From: Curtobacterium pusillum
Lineage (GTDB): Bacteria > Actinomycetota > Actinomycetes > Actinomycetales > Microbacteriaceae
Length of the DNA stretch: 64,000 bases
Direction: 5' to 3'
NCBI RefSeq assembly: GCF_007680845.1
Contig: NZ_VEIY01000001.1
Span: 62,001-126,000, forward strand
Position numbers and translations under genes: made by a program. Position 1 is the first letter of the stretch. Each line of letters begins with the position of its first letter. This document shows, piece after piece, positions 17,011 to 26,624 of the stretch. The notes below the pieces were generated by a model. The model was not told the origin of the DNA. It searched no databases and saw only the letters and a list, made by a program, of their open reading frames with translations.

Positions 17011-18390
17011 GTCGAGGTGGTCGACCAGCTCGTCCGCGAGCCCCGTGTACGTCGCCGGCGTCAGGTTCGTCAGCCGCGCCTTGGCGCCCGACGAGATGTC
17101 GAGGCCGTTCACGAACGCGACGAGGTCCGCCTGCCCGATGCGCTTGCCGCGGGTGAGCTCCTTGAGCATCGCGTACGGGTCCTCGATGTTCGACTGCCCG
17201 GCGGTGACCTCGGCCCGGATCACCGTCTGGATCGCCTCGGCGAGGACCTCCCAGTTGTGGTCGAGGTCCTCGGCGAGCCGTGCCTCGTTCACCGAGATCT
17301 CGCCGAGCCCGCGACGCAGGTTGTCGAGCGCGAGCAGCGAGTGCCCGAACGCGACGCCGATGTTCCGCTGCGTGGTGGAGTCGGTGAGGTCGCGCTGCAG
17401 GCGGGAGGTCACGAGGGTCTCGGACAGCGTGGAGAACAGCGCCGTCGAGATCTCGAGGTTCGCCTCGGCGTTCTCGAACCGGATCGGGTTGATCTTGTGC
17501 GGCATCGTCGACGACCCCGTGGCGCCCGCCACCGGGATCTGCGTGAAGTACCCCATCGAGATGTAGGTCCACACGTCGGTCGCGAGGTTGTGCAGGATCC
17601 GGTTCGCGTGGCGGACCCGGTCGTACAGCTCGGCCTGCCAGTCGTGCGACTCGATCTGCGTGGTGAGCGGGTTCCAGGTGAGTCCGAGCCCCTCGACGAA
17701 CTCCTTCGACAGTGCCGGCCAGTCGGCCTCGGGGTCGGCCGCGAGGTGCGCCGAGAACGTGCCGGTCGCGCCGGAGAACTTGCCGAGGTACTCGCCGCCC
17801 TCGATCTGGGCGAGCACGCGCTCGAGGCGGTAGACGACGACCGCGAGCTCCTTGCCGAGCGTCGTCGGCGTCGCCGGCTGCCCGTGGGTGTGCGAGAGCA
17901 TCGGGACGCTCTTGAGCTCCTCGGCCATCGCGCGGAGTGCGGCGAGGACGGCCCGGTAGGCCGGCAGCCAGACCTGCTCCACGGTGTCGCGGACGGTGAG
18001 CGCGTAGGACAGGTTGTTGACGTCCTCGCTCGTCGCGGCGAAGTGCGTCAGCTCGGCGATCGCGTCGAGGCCCAGGTCGGCCAGACGACGACGGACGAAG
18101 TACTCGACCGCCTTCACGTCGTGGCGGGTCGTCGCCTCGATCTCGGCGAGTTCGGCGATCTGGTCCTGGCCGAAGGTCTCCACGACCCGTCGGAGTGCGG
18201 CCTTGTCGTCGACGCTGAGCGGCGACGTGGTGAACATCGCGTGGTCGGTCAGGAAGATGAGCCACTCGACCTCGACCACGATGCGCGCGCGGTTGAGGCC
18301 GGCCTCGGAGAGGTGCTCGCCCACCGTGTGCACGATCGGGTAGTAGCGCCCGTCGAGCGGGCTGATCGGCTGCGGGGGAAGGGGGGTCAT
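17005..18390 (-). CDS. purB: Adenylosuccinate lyase
   Basis: 461 residues, fumarase/aspartase superfamily. It cleaves SAICAR to AICAR plus fumarate and adenylosuccinate to AMP plus fumarate in purine synthesis. The superfamily signature GSSTMPHKINPIRFENAE is at about 290-307; LSHTHGQPATPTTLGKELA carries the catalytic His region. The N-terminus SPLDGRYYPI and the length match the E. coli-type PurB rather than the shorter Bacillus type. ATG 18390 has AGGGAG 4 nt upstream and overlaps the stop of the phosphatase gene (ATGA), so the two are cotranscribed. Confidence 0.96.
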   Translation of the reverse strand: MTPLPPQPISPLDGRYYPIVHTVGEHLSEAGLNRARIVVEVEWLIFLTDHAMFTTSPLSVDDKAALRRVVETFGQDQIAELAEIEATTRHDVKAVEYFVRRRLADLGLDAIAELTHFAATSEDVNNLSYALTVRDTVEQVWLPAYRAVLAALRAMAEELKSVPMLSHTHGQPATPTTLGKELAVVVYRLERVLAQIEGGEYLGKFSGATGTFSAHLAADPEADWPALSKEFVEGLGLTWNPLTTQIESHDWQAELYDRVRHANRILHNLATDVWTYISMGYFTQIPVAGATGSSTMPHKINPIRFENAEANLEISTALFSTLSETLVTSRLQRDLTDSTTQRNIGVAFGHSLLALDNLRRGLGEISVNEARLAEDLDHNWEVLAEAIQTVIRAEVTAGQSNIEDPYAMLKELTRGKRIGQADLVAFVNGLDISSGAKARLTNLTPATYTGLADELVDHLDV

Positions 18391-18899
18391 GGGGCTCCCT
18401 GACGGACTGCCGGCTCGAGTTGGCGGAAGAGCGCCCGGCAGGCCCGTTCGACGGTCGAGAGCACTCGGTCGAACTCGTGCCGGTCCGCGTAGTACGGATC
18501 CGGTACGTCGGTCTGCTGGGGCCAGGCGTCGTCGTACCGCAACAGGAGCGTCACCTTGGCGGCGTCGTCCATCGTCGGGGCCCACGACCGCAGGATGCGT
18601 TCGTGGGAGCGGTCGAGTGCGACCACCAGGTCGAGGTCCGGGAACCGGTCCGGGTCGAACTGACGGGCGCGATGCCTGCTCCCATCGTATCCGCGCGCGG
18701 CGAGGGCTGCGATCGTGCGCTCGTCGGCGGGCTCGCCGACGTGCCAGTCACCGGTGCCGGCGGAGTCCACCTGGAAGCGGTCGGCGATGCCGGCGTCCGC
18801 CGCGAGCTGCGCGAACACGATGCCCGCCATCGGGGAACGACAGATGTTGCCGCTGCAGACGAACGAGACGCGGAAGAGGGCTCCGGCGTCCGTGGTCAT
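18387..18899 (-). CDS. Low-molecular-weight protein-tyrosine phosphatase
   Basis: 170 residues. The P-loop C15-SGNICR-S and the acid loop DPYYADRHEF (Asp about 134) are intact, giving the full catalytic set for phosphotyrosine hydrolysis. Such enzymes act on phosphorylated tyrosine kinases or capsule-export proteins in the cytoplasm. It overlaps purB by 4 bp and would be the first gene of a ptp-purB operon. No tyrosine kinase or capsule gene is nearby. Confidence 0.92.
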   Translation of the reverse strand: MTTDAGALFRVSFVCSGNICRSPMAGIVFAQLAADAGIADRFQVDSAGTGDWHVGEPADERTIAALAARGYDGSRHRARQFDPDRFPDLDLVVALDRSHERILRSWAPTMDDAAKVTLLLRYDDAWPQQTDVPDPYYADRHEFDRVLSTVERACRALFRQLEPAVRQGAP

Positions 18900-18960
18900 G
18901 GGGACATCATGACGCAGGGGAGTCCGGTCCGCGACGCCGGTGCGGCGTCGTGGGCTCGCC

Positions 18961-19359
18961 TCACGCGCGCGGGCGGTTGAGCACCGGCCGGACGAACAGG
19001 CCGATCAGCCACGAGAACACCGCGAGCACGAAGGCCCCGACGATGCCCCAGCCGAACGAGTCGACGTCGAGCCCGAACCCGATCGCGTCCGAGATCCCGG
19101 CGACGATGAGGAGCAGCACCGCGTTGACGATGAGCGAGATGAGGCCGAGCGTGAGGATGTAGAGCGGGAACGCCACGATCCGGATGAGCGTGCCGATCAC
19201 GGCGTTCACGAGACCGAACACGAACGCCACGAGCAGGAAGGTCAGCACCGTCGCGGTGGTGCCGCCGTCGCCGAACGGCGTGACGGAGACGCCGCTCACG
19301 ATGAGCGTGGTGAGCCAGAGCGCGACGGCGTTGACGACGAGGCGGACGAGGAATCGCAT
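18961..19359 (-). CDS. Phage-holin-superfamily-IV (YvlD-like) membrane protein
   Basis: 132 residues with four hydrophobic helices (LVVNAVALWLTTLIV, TVLTFLLVAFVFGLVNAVIG, FPLYILTLGLISLIVNAVLL, IVGAFVLAVFSWLIGLFVRP). This pattern belongs to the widespread PF04020 family, named for a loose resemblance to holins but found in ordinary chromosomes. Role unknown; no phage genes are near. ATG 19359 lies 6 nt after CATCAT on the minus strand, the leaderless spacing seen at neighbouring genes. Confidence 0.85.
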   Translation of the reverse strand: MRFLVRLVVNAVALWLTTLIVSGVSVTPFGDGGTTATVLTFLLVAFVFGLVNAVIGTLIRIVAFPLYILTLGLISLIVNAVLLLIVAGISDAIGFGLDVDSFGWGIVGAFVLAVFSWLIGLFVRPVLNRPRA

Positions 19360-19431
19360 GCGTCCATGATGCCCTCGGTTCCCCGCGCTCGTGCCGGTGG
19401 GGTCCGCGCCCCGCCCGGGTAGCCTGGTCAC

Positions 19432-20511
19432 GTGAGTGACGAGCGCGTGCACATCCGGCCCGAGATCGCGGTCCTGCCCCCGTACAAGCAGGGACGACAG
19501 GCCGCAGCCGACGCCTTCAAGCTGTCCAGCAACGAGAACCCGTTCCCGCCGCTGCCCGGCGTCGTCGAGGCGGTGCAGGCGCAGACCGCGTTCAACCGCT
19601 ACCCCGACGCCACCGCCCTCGCCGTCCGGGCCGTCCTGGCGAACCGCTACGGCACCACCGTCGACGAGGTCCACGTCGCCCCCGGCAGCGTCGCGATCCT
19701 GCACGAGCTCGCGAAGGCCACCTCCGGACCCGGCGACGAGATCGTCTACGCGTGGCGGTCCTTCGAGGCGTACCCGGGCGTCGTCACGGTCGCCGGCGCC
19801 ACGAGCGTGCAGGTGCCGAACCGTGCCGACGGCGGGCACGACCTGGACGCCATGGCCGCCGCGGTCACCGAACGCACCCGCATCGTGATCGTCTGCACCC
19901 CGAACAACCCGACCGGTCCGATCGTCACGGGCACCGAGTTCGAGGCGTTCATGGCCAGGGTGCCCGCCACCGTGCTCGTCGTCCTCGACGAGGCCTACGC
20001 CGAGTTCGTCACCGACCCGGACGCGGTCCGCGGCCCCGCGCTCCTCGAGCGGTACCCCAACCTCGTCGTGCTCCGGACCTTCTCGAAGGCCTACGGGCTC
20101 GCCGGGCTCCGGGTGGGGTACGCCCTCGGCCCGGCGTACGTGCTCGACGCCGTCCGCGCGTGCGCCATCCCGCTGTCCGTCACGGCGCAGGGGCAGGCCG
20201 CCGCACTCGCCAGCCTCGAGCGCGAGACCGAGCTGCTCGAGCGGGTCGCCGAACTCGCCGCCTCCCGCGACCACATCGTCGCAGCGCTGCGGCAACAGGG
20301 CTGGGCGGTCCCCGACGCGCAGGGCAACTTCGTGTGGTTGCCGACGGGCGAGTCCACGGCGGTCGCGGCCGAAGCGTTCGAGCGCGCCGGGATCATCGTC
20401 CGGGCCTTCGCACCCGAGGGGATCCGTGTCTCGATCGGCGAGCACGAGGCTGTGGGAACGCTCCTCGAAACCGCACGCTCGCTTGTGGGGGACCTCCAGG
20501 CAGCCCGGTAG
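19432..20511 (+). CDS. hisC: Histidinol-phosphate / aromatic amino acid aminotransferase
   Basis: 359-residue fold-type I PLP enzyme. The PLP lysine is in [15 protein letters not shown] (about K218), the conserved Asn in CTPNNPTGP, and the Arg that holds the substrate carboxylate near the end in [10 protein letters not shown]. HisC converts imidazole-acetol phosphate to histidinol phosphate. A close actinobacterial paralogue (Pat) acts on phenylalanine and tyrosine; no other his genes are here, so the paralogue is a real alternative. GTG 19432 follows TAGCCT (19420-19425) by 6 nt. A separate promoter precedes the dehydrogenase genes. Confidence 0.85.
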   Translation: MSDERVHIRPEIAVLPPYKQGRQAAADAFKLSSNENPFPPLPGVVEAVQAQTAFNRYPDATALAVRAVLANRYGTTVDEVHVAPGSVAILHELAKATSGPGDEIVYAWRSFEAYPGVVTVAGATSVQVPNRADGGHDLDAMAAAVTERTRIVIVCTPNNPTGPIVTGTEFEAFMARVPATVLVVLDEAYAEFVTDPDAVRGPALLERYPNLVVLRTFSKAYGLAGLRVGYALGPAYVLDAVRACAIPLSVTAQGQAAALASLERETELLERVAELAASRDHIVAALRQQGWAVPDAQGNFVWLPTGESTAVAAEAFERAGIIVRAFAPEGIRVSIGEHEAVGTLLETARSLVGDLQAAR

Positions 20512-20534
20512 TCGCTGCCGCTACGCTGGCCCGC

Positions 20535-21671
20535 ATGTCATTCCGCGCCGCGGCCCCCGCGACGACCACCGTCCGGCTCCTCGACCCTCAGGGTCGCTTC
20601 GTGGAGACCGACGAGAACGCCGAGTTCGCCGCCGCCGCGCGGGCGATCCCGGACGAGACCCTGCTGGCGATGCACCGCCGCATGGTGCTCACCCGTCGGT
20701 TCGACCACGCCGGCCACAACCTGCAGCGCACCGGCCAGCTCGGGCTCTGGGTGCCGAGCCACGGGCAGGAAGCCGCCCAGACCGGGTCGGTGTTCGCCCT
20801 GCGCGCCCAGGACCACGTGTTCCCGTCGTACCGCGAGCACGCCGTCACGATGCACCGCGGCGTCGAGCCGATGGAGATCATCGCGATGTACCGCGGGCAG
20901 ACGCACGGCGGCTGGGACCCGGACGAGCGCGGCAACACCCACATCTCCACGCTGGTGATCGGGTCGCAGACGCTGCACGCCACCGGGTACGCCCTCGGCC
21001 AGAAGCTCGACGGCGACGTCGGTACGGGCGACCCCGACCGGGACGCATGCTCGATCGTGTACTTCGGCGACGGCGCGACCAGCCAGGGCGACGTCAACGA
21101 GGCGTTCGTGTTCTCCGCCTCGACGAAGGCACCGGTCGTGTTCTTCCTGCAGAACAACCACTGGGCGATCTCGGTGCCGGTGTCCGTGCAGTCGCCGACG
21201 CCGCTCGTCGACCGGCCGCGCGGCTTCGGGATCCCGAGCGTGCTCATCGACGGCAACGACATCCTCGCCTCCTACACGGCATCGGTCGTCGCGACCGACC
21301 ACGCGCGCAGCGGGCAGGGCCCGGCCTTCATCGAGGCGGACACCTACCGCATCGGTGCGCACACCAGCTCGGACGACCCGAGCCGCTACCGGGGTGACGA
21401 CGAGCTGTCCGCGTGGGTCGAGCGCGACCCGATCACCCGGTCGGCCGCGTACCTCCGCTCGAAGGGCGTCACCGACGAGCAGTTCGCCGCGTTCGACGAG
21501 GAGGGCGAGGACATCGCCGCCGACGTCCGTCGTCGCACGGTGGCCCTGACGCCGCCGTCGGTCGACGTCATGTTCGACAACGTGTACCGCGAGCCGCACC
21601 CGCTCGTCGCCGAGCAGAAGGCCTGGCTCGAACGGTACGAAGCGGCTCACGAAGGGGACGCCCACGCATGA
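20535..21671 (+). CDS. bkdA: 2-oxoacid dehydrogenase E1 component, alpha subunit
   Basis: 378 residues. Thiamine-diphosphate motif GDGATSQGDVNEAFVFSAS...QNNHWAI (about 177-215) and the E1alpha active-site region PSYREHAVTMHRG are present; SQTLHATGYALGQK and YRIGAHTSSDDPSRYR are typical of branched-chain oxoacid/pyruvate E1alpha. With the E1beta subunit it decarboxylates the 2-oxoacid and acylates the lipoyl arm of E2. ATG 20535 follows TACGCT by 7 nt (leaderless). First gene of a three-gene operon; E3 is not included. Branched-chain substrates are favoured, since most actinobacteria use homodimeric AceE for pyruvate. Confidence 0.9.
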   Translation: MSFRAAAPATTTVRLLDPQGRFVETDENAEFAAAARAIPDETLLAMHRRMVLTRRFDHAGHNLQRTGQLGLWVPSHGQEAAQTGSVFALRAQDHVFPSYREHAVTMHRGVEPMEIIAMYRGQTHGGWDPDERGNTHISTLVIGSQTLHATGYALGQKLDGDVGTGDPDRDACSIVYFGDGATSQGDVNEAFVFSASTKAPVVFFLQNNHWAISVPVSVQSPTPLVDRPRGFGIPSVLIDGNDILASYTASVVATDHARSGQGPAFIEADTYRIGAHTSSDDPSRYRGDDELSAWVERDPITRSAAYLRSKGVTDEQFAAFDEEGEDIAADVRRRTVALTPPSVDVMFDNVYREPHPLVAEQKAWLERYEAAHEGDAHA

Positions 21672-22717
21672 GCACCACCGAGCAGCTCTTCGACTACACG
21701 CTCCGCTCCCACCCGGGTGCCGGTGAGGTCCCGAGCGACCCCACGCCGACCCTCACGATGGCCAAGGCGCTCAACGCCGGACTCGCCGCCGCGCTGCAGT
21801 CCGACGACAAGGTCCTGCTGATGGGCGAGGACATCGGCGCCCTCGGCGGCGTCTTCCGCATCACCGAGGGCCTGCAGGAGAAGTTCGGCCCCGAGCGCGT
21901 CCGGGACACCCCGCTCGCCGAGGCCGGGATCATCGGCACCGCGATCGGCCTGGCGCTCCGTGGCTACCGTCCGGTCGTCGAGATCCAGTTCGACGGCTTC
22001 GTGTGGCCGGGCTTCGACCAGATCACCTCGCAGCTCGCGAAGATGGCGAACCGGCTGCCCGCGCACATGTCGCTGCCCGTCGTCATCCGGATCCCCTACG
22101 GCGGCCACATCGGCGCCGTGGAGCACCACCAGGAGTCCCCGGAGGCGTACTTCGCGCACACCCCGGGCCTCCGCGTGGTGAGCCCGAGCACCCCGAACGA
22201 CGCGTACTGGATGATCCAGGAGGCCATCGCCTCGAAGGACCCGGTCGTCTTCCTCGAACCGAAGTCCCGCTACTGGCCGAAGGGTCAGGTCGACCTGGTC
22301 GACGGGCACGTCCCGATGCACACGACCCGCGTCGCCCGCACCGGGACCGAGGTCACCCTCGTCGGCCACGGCGCGATGGTGGCGACCCTCATGCAGGCGG
22401 CCGAGATCGCCGAGTCCGAAGGCACCAGCTGCGAGGTCATCGACCTCCGCTCGATCTCGCCGATCGACTGGGAGCCGCTGCTCGCCTCGGTCCGGAAGAC
22501 GGGCCGCCTCGTCATCGCGCAGGAGGCGTCCGGCTTCGTGAGCGTCGGCAGCGAGATCGCCGCGACGGTCGCCGAGAAGGCGTTCTACACGATGCAGGCG
22601 CCGCCGCTCCGGGTCTCCGGCTTCGACGTGCCGTTCCCGGTGTCGAAGCTCGAACACCTGCACCTGCCGGACGCCGACCGCGTCCTCGAGGCCGTCGACC
22701 GCGCCCTCGCCTACTGA
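21668..22717 (+). CDS. bkdB: 2-oxoacid dehydrogenase E1 component, beta subunit
   Basis: 349 residues, transketolase-like pyrimidine-binding and C-terminal domains. Motifs [39 protein letters not shown], and [20 protein letters not shown] (the last helps bind cofactor and the partner subunit) identify the E1beta chain. It forms an alpha2beta2 decarboxylase with the preceding gene product. ATG 21668 overlaps the E1alpha stop (ATGA), so both subunits are made in equal amounts. The E2 gene follows 40 bp later. Confidence 0.93.
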   Translation: MSTTEQLFDYTLRSHPGAGEVPSDPTPTLTMAKALNAGLAAALQSDDKVLLMGEDIGALGGVFRITEGLQEKFGPERVRDTPLAEAGIIGTAIGLALRGYRPVVEIQFDGFVWPGFDQITSQLAKMANRLPAHMSLPVVIRIPYGGHIGAVEHHQESPEAYFAHTPGLRVVSPSTPNDAYWMIQEAIASKDPVVFLEPKSRYWPKGQVDLVDGHVPMHTTRVARTGTEVTLVGHGAMVATLMQAAEIAESEGTSCEVIDLRSISPIDWEPLLASVRKTGRLVIAQEASGFVSVGSEIAATVAEKAFYTMQAPPLRVSGFDVPFPVSKLEHLHLPDADRVLEAVDRALAY

Positions 22718-22757
22718 CCCACTGTCCGAGCCCGACCAGAACGCCGAAGGAGCCGTA

Positions 22758-24338
22758 GTGGCCGCCGCCGAATTCCCCCTGCCCGACGTGGGCGAAGGCC
22801 TCACCGAGGCCGAGATCGTGCAGTGGCGCGTCGCGATCGGTGACGAGATCGCCGTCGACCAGGTGCTCGTCGAGATCGAGACGGCGAAGTCCCTCGTCGA
22901 GCTGCCCTCGCCGTTCGCGGGGACGGTGACCGGGCTCCTCGTCTCCGAGGGCGACACCGTCGAGGTCGGCAAGCCGATCATCCGCGTCGAGTCCGACGCG
23001 ACGGTCGCGTCGGGTGCGCCGCTCGGTGGTCTGTCGGGAGGTGCGGCTCCCGTCGCCGACAGCGTCCCGACCAGTCCCGTGGTCGCCCCCACCCCGCCGG
23101 CACCGCCCGCACCCGCCGCTCCGGTCGCGCAGACGCCGGCAGTGCACGCGCAGGTCGCGGCGCCCGCTCCAGCTCCCGCCGCGGCTCCCGCGCCTGCTCG
23201 GGCTGCGCCGGCGCAGCCGGTCGCCATCGACGCCACGGTCGTCGGCACCGACGAGTCCTCCGGCGCCGTCCTCGTCGGCTACGGCTCCGCGACCTCGTCC
23301 CCGTCCCGTCGGAAGCCGGGTGCGCGCCGGGCCGCGGCCCTCGCGGCCGAGGTGAGCCGCGCCTCCAGTGCGGACGCAGCCGCCGCGGCGGAAGCCGCCA
23401 CCGACCCCGGCGAGGAGACCACCGCCGAAGCGATCACCGCCCAGACCGCAGGCTCCGCCCGCAAGCAGAGCGCCGCGACCAACGTCCTCGCGAAGCCGCC
23501 GATCCGCAAGCTCGCGAAGGACCTCGGCGTCGAGTTGACCGAGGTCGTCGCCACCGGGCTCGCTGGCGAGGTCACCCGCGACGACGTCATCCGGCACGCC
23601 AAGCAGGCCAGCGTCTTCCGCAACATCGAGACCCCGGAGTGGGGCGACGTCCGCAGCGAGACGATCCCGGTCAAGGGCGTCCGCAAGGCGATCGCGACCG
23701 CGATGACCACGTCCGCGTTCACCGCGCCGCACGTCTCGCTGTTCGTCGACGTCGACGCGACCCGCACGATGGAGTTCGTCAAGCGGCTGAAGTCGTCCCC
23801 GACGTTCGCCGGCGTGAAGGTCTCCCCGCTCCTCATCGTCGCGAAGGCCGTGATCTGGGCCGTCCGCCGGAACCGCTCGGTGAACTCGACCTGGACCGAC
23901 CGCGAGATCATCGTCCACCACTTCGTGAACCTCGGCATCGCGGCGGCCACCCCGCGCGGCCTCATCGTGCCGAACATCAAGGACGCGCAGGACATGTCGC
24001 TGCTCGAGCTGGCGCAGGCCCTCGAGGAACTGACCCTGACGGCCCGGGACGGCAAGACCACGCCGAAGCAGATGGCGAACGGCACCGTGTCGATCACGAA
24101 CATCGGGGTGTTCGGCATGGACACCGGCACGCCGATCCTCAACCCGGGCGAGGTCGCGATCGTGGCCATGGGCACGATCAAGCCGAAGCCGTGGGTCGTG
24201 GACGGCGAGGTCCGTTCGCGCATGGTGACCACGATCGGCGCGTCGTTCGACCACCGGGTCGTCGACGGGGACGTGGCGTCCCGGTTCGTGCACGACGTCG
24301 CGTCCGTGCTCGAGGAGCCGGCGCTGCTGCTCGACTAG
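22758..24338 (+). CDS. bkdC: Dihydrolipoamide acyltransferase (E2) of the 2-oxoacid dehydrogenase
   Basis: 526 residues in the E2 order: one lipoyl domain (1-78; lipoylated Lys44 in [11 protein letters not shown]), a long Ala/Pro-rich swinging linker, a peripheral-subunit-binding domain (about 240-280, [19 protein letters not shown]) and the acyltransferase core (about 295-526) with the catalytic DHRVVDGD (His about 499). It moves the acyl group to CoA and holds the complex together. GTG 22758 has GAAGGAG 7 nt upstream. The single lipoyl domain agrees with branched-chain rather than SucB/AceF complexes of actinobacteria, which often have two or three. Confidence 0.93.
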   Translation: MAAAEFPLPDVGEGLTEAEIVQWRVAIGDEIAVDQVLVEIETAKSLVELPSPFAGTVTGLLVSEGDTVEVGKPIIRVESDATVASGAPLGGLSGGAAPVADSVPTSPVVAPTPPAPPAPAAPVAQTPAVHAQVAAPAPAPAAAPAPARAAPAQPVAIDATVVGTDESSGAVLVGYGSATSSPSRRKPGARRAAALAAEVSRASSADAAAAAEAATDPGEETTAEAITAQTAGSARKQSAATNVLAKPPIRKLAKDLGVELTEVVATGLAGEVTRDDVIRHAKQASVFRNIETPEWGDVRSETIPVKGVRKAIATAMTTSAFTAPHVSLFVDVDATRTMEFVKRLKSSPTFAGVKVSPLLIVAKAVIWAVRRNRSVNSTWTDREIIVHHFVNLGIAAATPRGLIVPNIKDAQDMSLLELAQALEELTLTARDGKTTPKQMANGTVSITNIGVFGMDTGTPILNPGEVAIVAMGTIKPKPWVVDGEVRSRMVTTIGASFDHRVVDGDVASRFVHDVASVLEEPALLLD

Positions 24339-24435
24339 GTGTCGCGGGTCAGCCCTCGATCATGCCCCGTGCGGACTTCCGCAATCGTGGCGCGCTGTTC
24401 ACCCGGATGTCGGTGGGCGGGGCGATGATCGAGCC

Positions 24436-25011
24436 ATGGTCCACCAGCTCCTGATGCCCTCGCAGGAGATCCGAACGGATCGCCTCCTGCTCACACCGCT
24501 GACCCCCGCCGACATCGACGACGTCCACGGTGTGTACTCCGACGCCCGCACGTGGACCCACCTCCCCGCCGGGCGGCACGCGGTGCGGGCCTCGACCGTG
24601 GACCTCGTCCAGCGGAAGATCGGCGGTCGCGCTCGCCACGGCCTCGGCTCCTGGGCGGTCCGCGATGCGACGGACCACGCGTTCCTCGGGGTGGGCGGTG
24701 TCGACATGACCGCCGCGGGGGTGTGGAACCTCGGCTACCGGCTCGCGCCGTCCGCCTGGGGCAAGGGGTACGCGACGGAGATCGCGCGAGCAGCTGTCGG
24801 AGCCGCGCACGACGTCGGACCCGGAGCACCGATCACCGGGCGGGTGCTCACGAGCAACCCCGCGTCGGCTGCGGCGCTCGCGCGCGCGGGGCTCTCGCTC
24901 GTGTGGCAGGGGTCGACCTCCGCCGCACTGCCGGACGGCGTCGAGCGGCAGGTCTGGGCCGACCGCGCGCTGTCACGGGCGCAGCGGGCCTGGCTCGTCG
25001 CCAACGCCTGA
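24436..25011 (+). CDS. GNAT family N-acetyltransferase
   Basis: 191 residues, RimJ/RimL-type. EIRTDRLLLTPLTPADIDDV at the start, the acetyl-CoA loop LAPSAWGKGYATEIARAAV (about 101-119) in place of the R/Q-x-x-G-x-G/A signature, and LTSNPASAAALARAGL near the end are typical. It transfers acetyl from CoA to an amine of a protein, antibiotic or metabolite; substrate unknown. ATG 24436 lies 6 nt after GATGAT. Its last 39 bp overlap a small open frame on the other strand. Confidence 0.9.
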   Translation: MVHQLLMPSQEIRTDRLLLTPLTPADIDDVHGVYSDARTWTHLPAGRHAVRASTVDLVQRKIGGRARHGLGSWAVRDATDHAFLGVGGVDMTAAGVWNLGYRLAPSAWGKGYATEIARAAVGAAHDVGPGAPITGRVLTSNPASAAALARAGLSLVWQGSTSAALPDGVERQVWADRALSRAQRAWLVANA

Positions 25012-25158
25012 CCCGCGCCCGGCCGCCGGAGCGGATGCGCCCCCGGCGATCGAGCACAAGGCGAGCACCACGGCGGCGAGCGGAGCCATCGCTGCGGGTC
25101 CGAGCGTCAGCACGACCACCCCCACGAGCGCCACCACCGCCAGCACGACGTGCCTCAC
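24973..25158 (-). CDS. Small hydrophobic protein, possible membrane partner of the esterase
   Basis: 61 codons starting at GTG 25158, which overlaps the stop of the membrane esterase gene as GTGA. The product would have two hydrophobic stretches (VVLAVVALVGVVVLTLGP and MAPLAAVVLALCSIAGGA) and a Gly/Pro tail. The coupling-style overlap and hydrophobic content support a real gene. Against it: there are no recognisable relatives, and its end runs antisense through the last 13 codons of the acetyltransferase gene. Confidence 0.4.
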   Translation of the reverse strand: MRHVVLAVVALVGVVVLTLGPAAMAPLAAVVLALCSIAGGASAPAAGRGSGVGDEPGPLRP

Positions 25159-26462
25159 CGCAGTGCCCCGAAGAGCGCATCGGCCTCGCGCGGCAACTCC
25201 GTGCGCAGCGACCACTGCACGGTGTTCCAGTCGTGCCCGCTCCCGGGCGCGAACGCGACGTCGCAGTGCGCCCCGGCCTTCCGCGCAGCGGCACCGAGCG
25301 CCCGGGCGTTGCGACTGAACGCGTGGTCGGAGGACCCCGCCGTGAGCCAGAGGTCGTGCCCGTCGAGCGCGTGGGTCCCTCGTGCATGCATCTGCGCGAT
25401 CGGTGCAGCTGCCTTCCACGCCGTGACCGACCCGCCGAACGCCTGGTCGGCACTGTGCTGCGGGTTCTGGTCGGTCGGCTGCATCTCGCTCGAGATCGCG
25501 AGCGCCGCGCCGAACCGGTCCGGGGCCGCGGTGATGAACTGCATGGCGCAGGTCGCCCCCTGCGAGAACCCGACCAGCCCCCACGCCCGCCGGTCCGTGG
25601 TGACGGGCAGGTGGTCGGTGAGCCAGCGGGGGACGTCCTCGGTGACGTAGGTGGCCGACCGCCCGAGCCGCGAGTCGACGCACATCGTGTTCAGCCCCGG
25701 GGCGGAGAGCTGGTCGACGGACACGACGATCGGTGCCCGGCCGTGGTGCGCTGCGGCGGAGGCGTCGAGCACGGTGCTCATCTGCCCGGCGGTGAACATG
25801 TCGCTCGGGGCCCCGGGCTGGCCGGAGAACGCGAGCACGACGGGCAGCGGTGCGGGATCTCGGACGAGTGCGGCGGGCGGCAGGTACACGACGGCGGGCC
25901 GTGCGGGGAAGCCCGAGCGGGCGCCGGGGATGTCGACGGTGCGGACCTCGCCGACGGCAGGCAGGGCGGCCGCCGGTGCGGCGTGCAGGTCGAGGGACGG
26001 GTAGGGGTTGCTCTGCACGACGGTCCCGAGCGTCGGGTACTTGGCGAACTCGACGTTCACCCCGAGCGCGGGGACGATCAGCGCGGCCGGCAGGAGCACG
26101 ACGGCGAGCACCCGGCGCCAGCGGCCGCCCTGCACGATGCCGGTGACCGCCAGGGCGAGTCCCGCCGCCGCGATCGCGGTCCACATCCGAGTGACCGGGC
26201 TGAGGGAGACCCCGAACACGTCGAGCACGTCGCTCACGATCCAACAGACGACGAGCGTGACGACGGCGGCAGCTGCGGCGATCGCGGCCCGGACGCCGAC
26301 GCCCCGCCACGACGGCCGACGACCGCCGGCGGATCGTGCGGGCGACGACCGGACGACCGGCAGCAGCACGACGACCGCGAGCACCGCGAACGCGACGTCG
26401 ATCGGGACGAGCTTCGACGGTGCCTGCAACTGGGTCGCGAGCAGCCACTCCGTCGGACTCAC
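25155..26462 (-). CDS. Membrane-anchored alpha/beta hydrolase (esterase D/antigen 85-like)
   Basis: 435 residues. About four transmembrane helices fill residues 20-150 (for example VAFAVLAVVVLLPVV, IAAAAAVVTLVVCWIVSDVL), then an extracytoplasmic hydrolase. The nucleophile elbow GFSQGA is at about 283-288 and a catalytic His is likely in GSGHDWNTVQWSL near 410. The DMFTAGQMSTVLDASAAAHH and PGLNTMCVDSR segments resemble the putative-esterase/mycolyltransferase family. It may act on wall lipids or secreted esters. GTG 26462 is the start. Unusual in joining a multi-helix membrane part to an esterase. Confidence 0.8.
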   Translation of the reverse strand: MSPTEWLLATQLQAPSKLVPIDVAFAVLAVVVLLPVVRSSPARSAGGRRPSWRGVGVRAAIAAAAAVVTLVVCWIVSDVLDVFGVSLSPVTRMWTAIAAAGLALAVTGIVQGGRWRRVLAVVLLPAALIVPALGVNVEFAKYPTLGTVVQSNPYPSLDLHAAPAAALPAVGEVRTVDIPGARSGFPARPAVVYLPPAALVRDPAPLPVVLAFSGQPGAPSDMFTAGQMSTVLDASAAAHHGRAPIVVSVDQLSAPGLNTMCVDSRLGRSATYVTEDVPRWLTDHLPVTTDRRAWGLVGFSQGATCAMQFITAAPDRFGAALAISSEMQPTDQNPQHSADQAFGGSVTAWKAAAPIAQMHARGTHALDGHDLWLTAGSSDHAFSRNARALGAAARKAGAHCDVAFAPGSGHDWNTVQWSLRTELPREADALFGALR

Positions 26463-26582
26463 GACCGCGCCACCGCGACGGAGAGCGGGAAGCGACGGAG
26501 TCGTGCGATCAGCGGAGCGGGTGCCACGCTCTCATCACAGCGGACCGCCAGCGCGGCGTCATCGACCCGTGGCGTGAACCGC

Positions 26583-26600
26583 GGTGGCCGATCGGCCACC
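26583..26600 (-). terminator. 18-bp perfect palindrome after the histidine kinase gene
   Basis: GGTGGCCGATCGGCCACC has no loop in DNA form and starts 24 nt beyond the kinase stop codon. It probably ends the response-regulator/kinase transcript. It could instead be an operator of the esterase gene, which starts 121 bp further on. Confidence 0.5.
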
Positions 26601-26624
26601 GGCCCTGGCCCGCGGGATGACGGC

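Noticed and set aside
18961..19359. Prophage remnant suggested by a holin-like gene
   Set aside because: The family is a common chromosomal membrane protein; no integrase, att site or other phage genes nearby.
24355..24433. CTCGATCAT and ATGATCGAG inverted pair between E2 and the acetyltransferase genes
   Set aside because: Nine-bp arms separated by 61 bp with no stable stem in between; likely chance, as the right arm is part of the promoter box.
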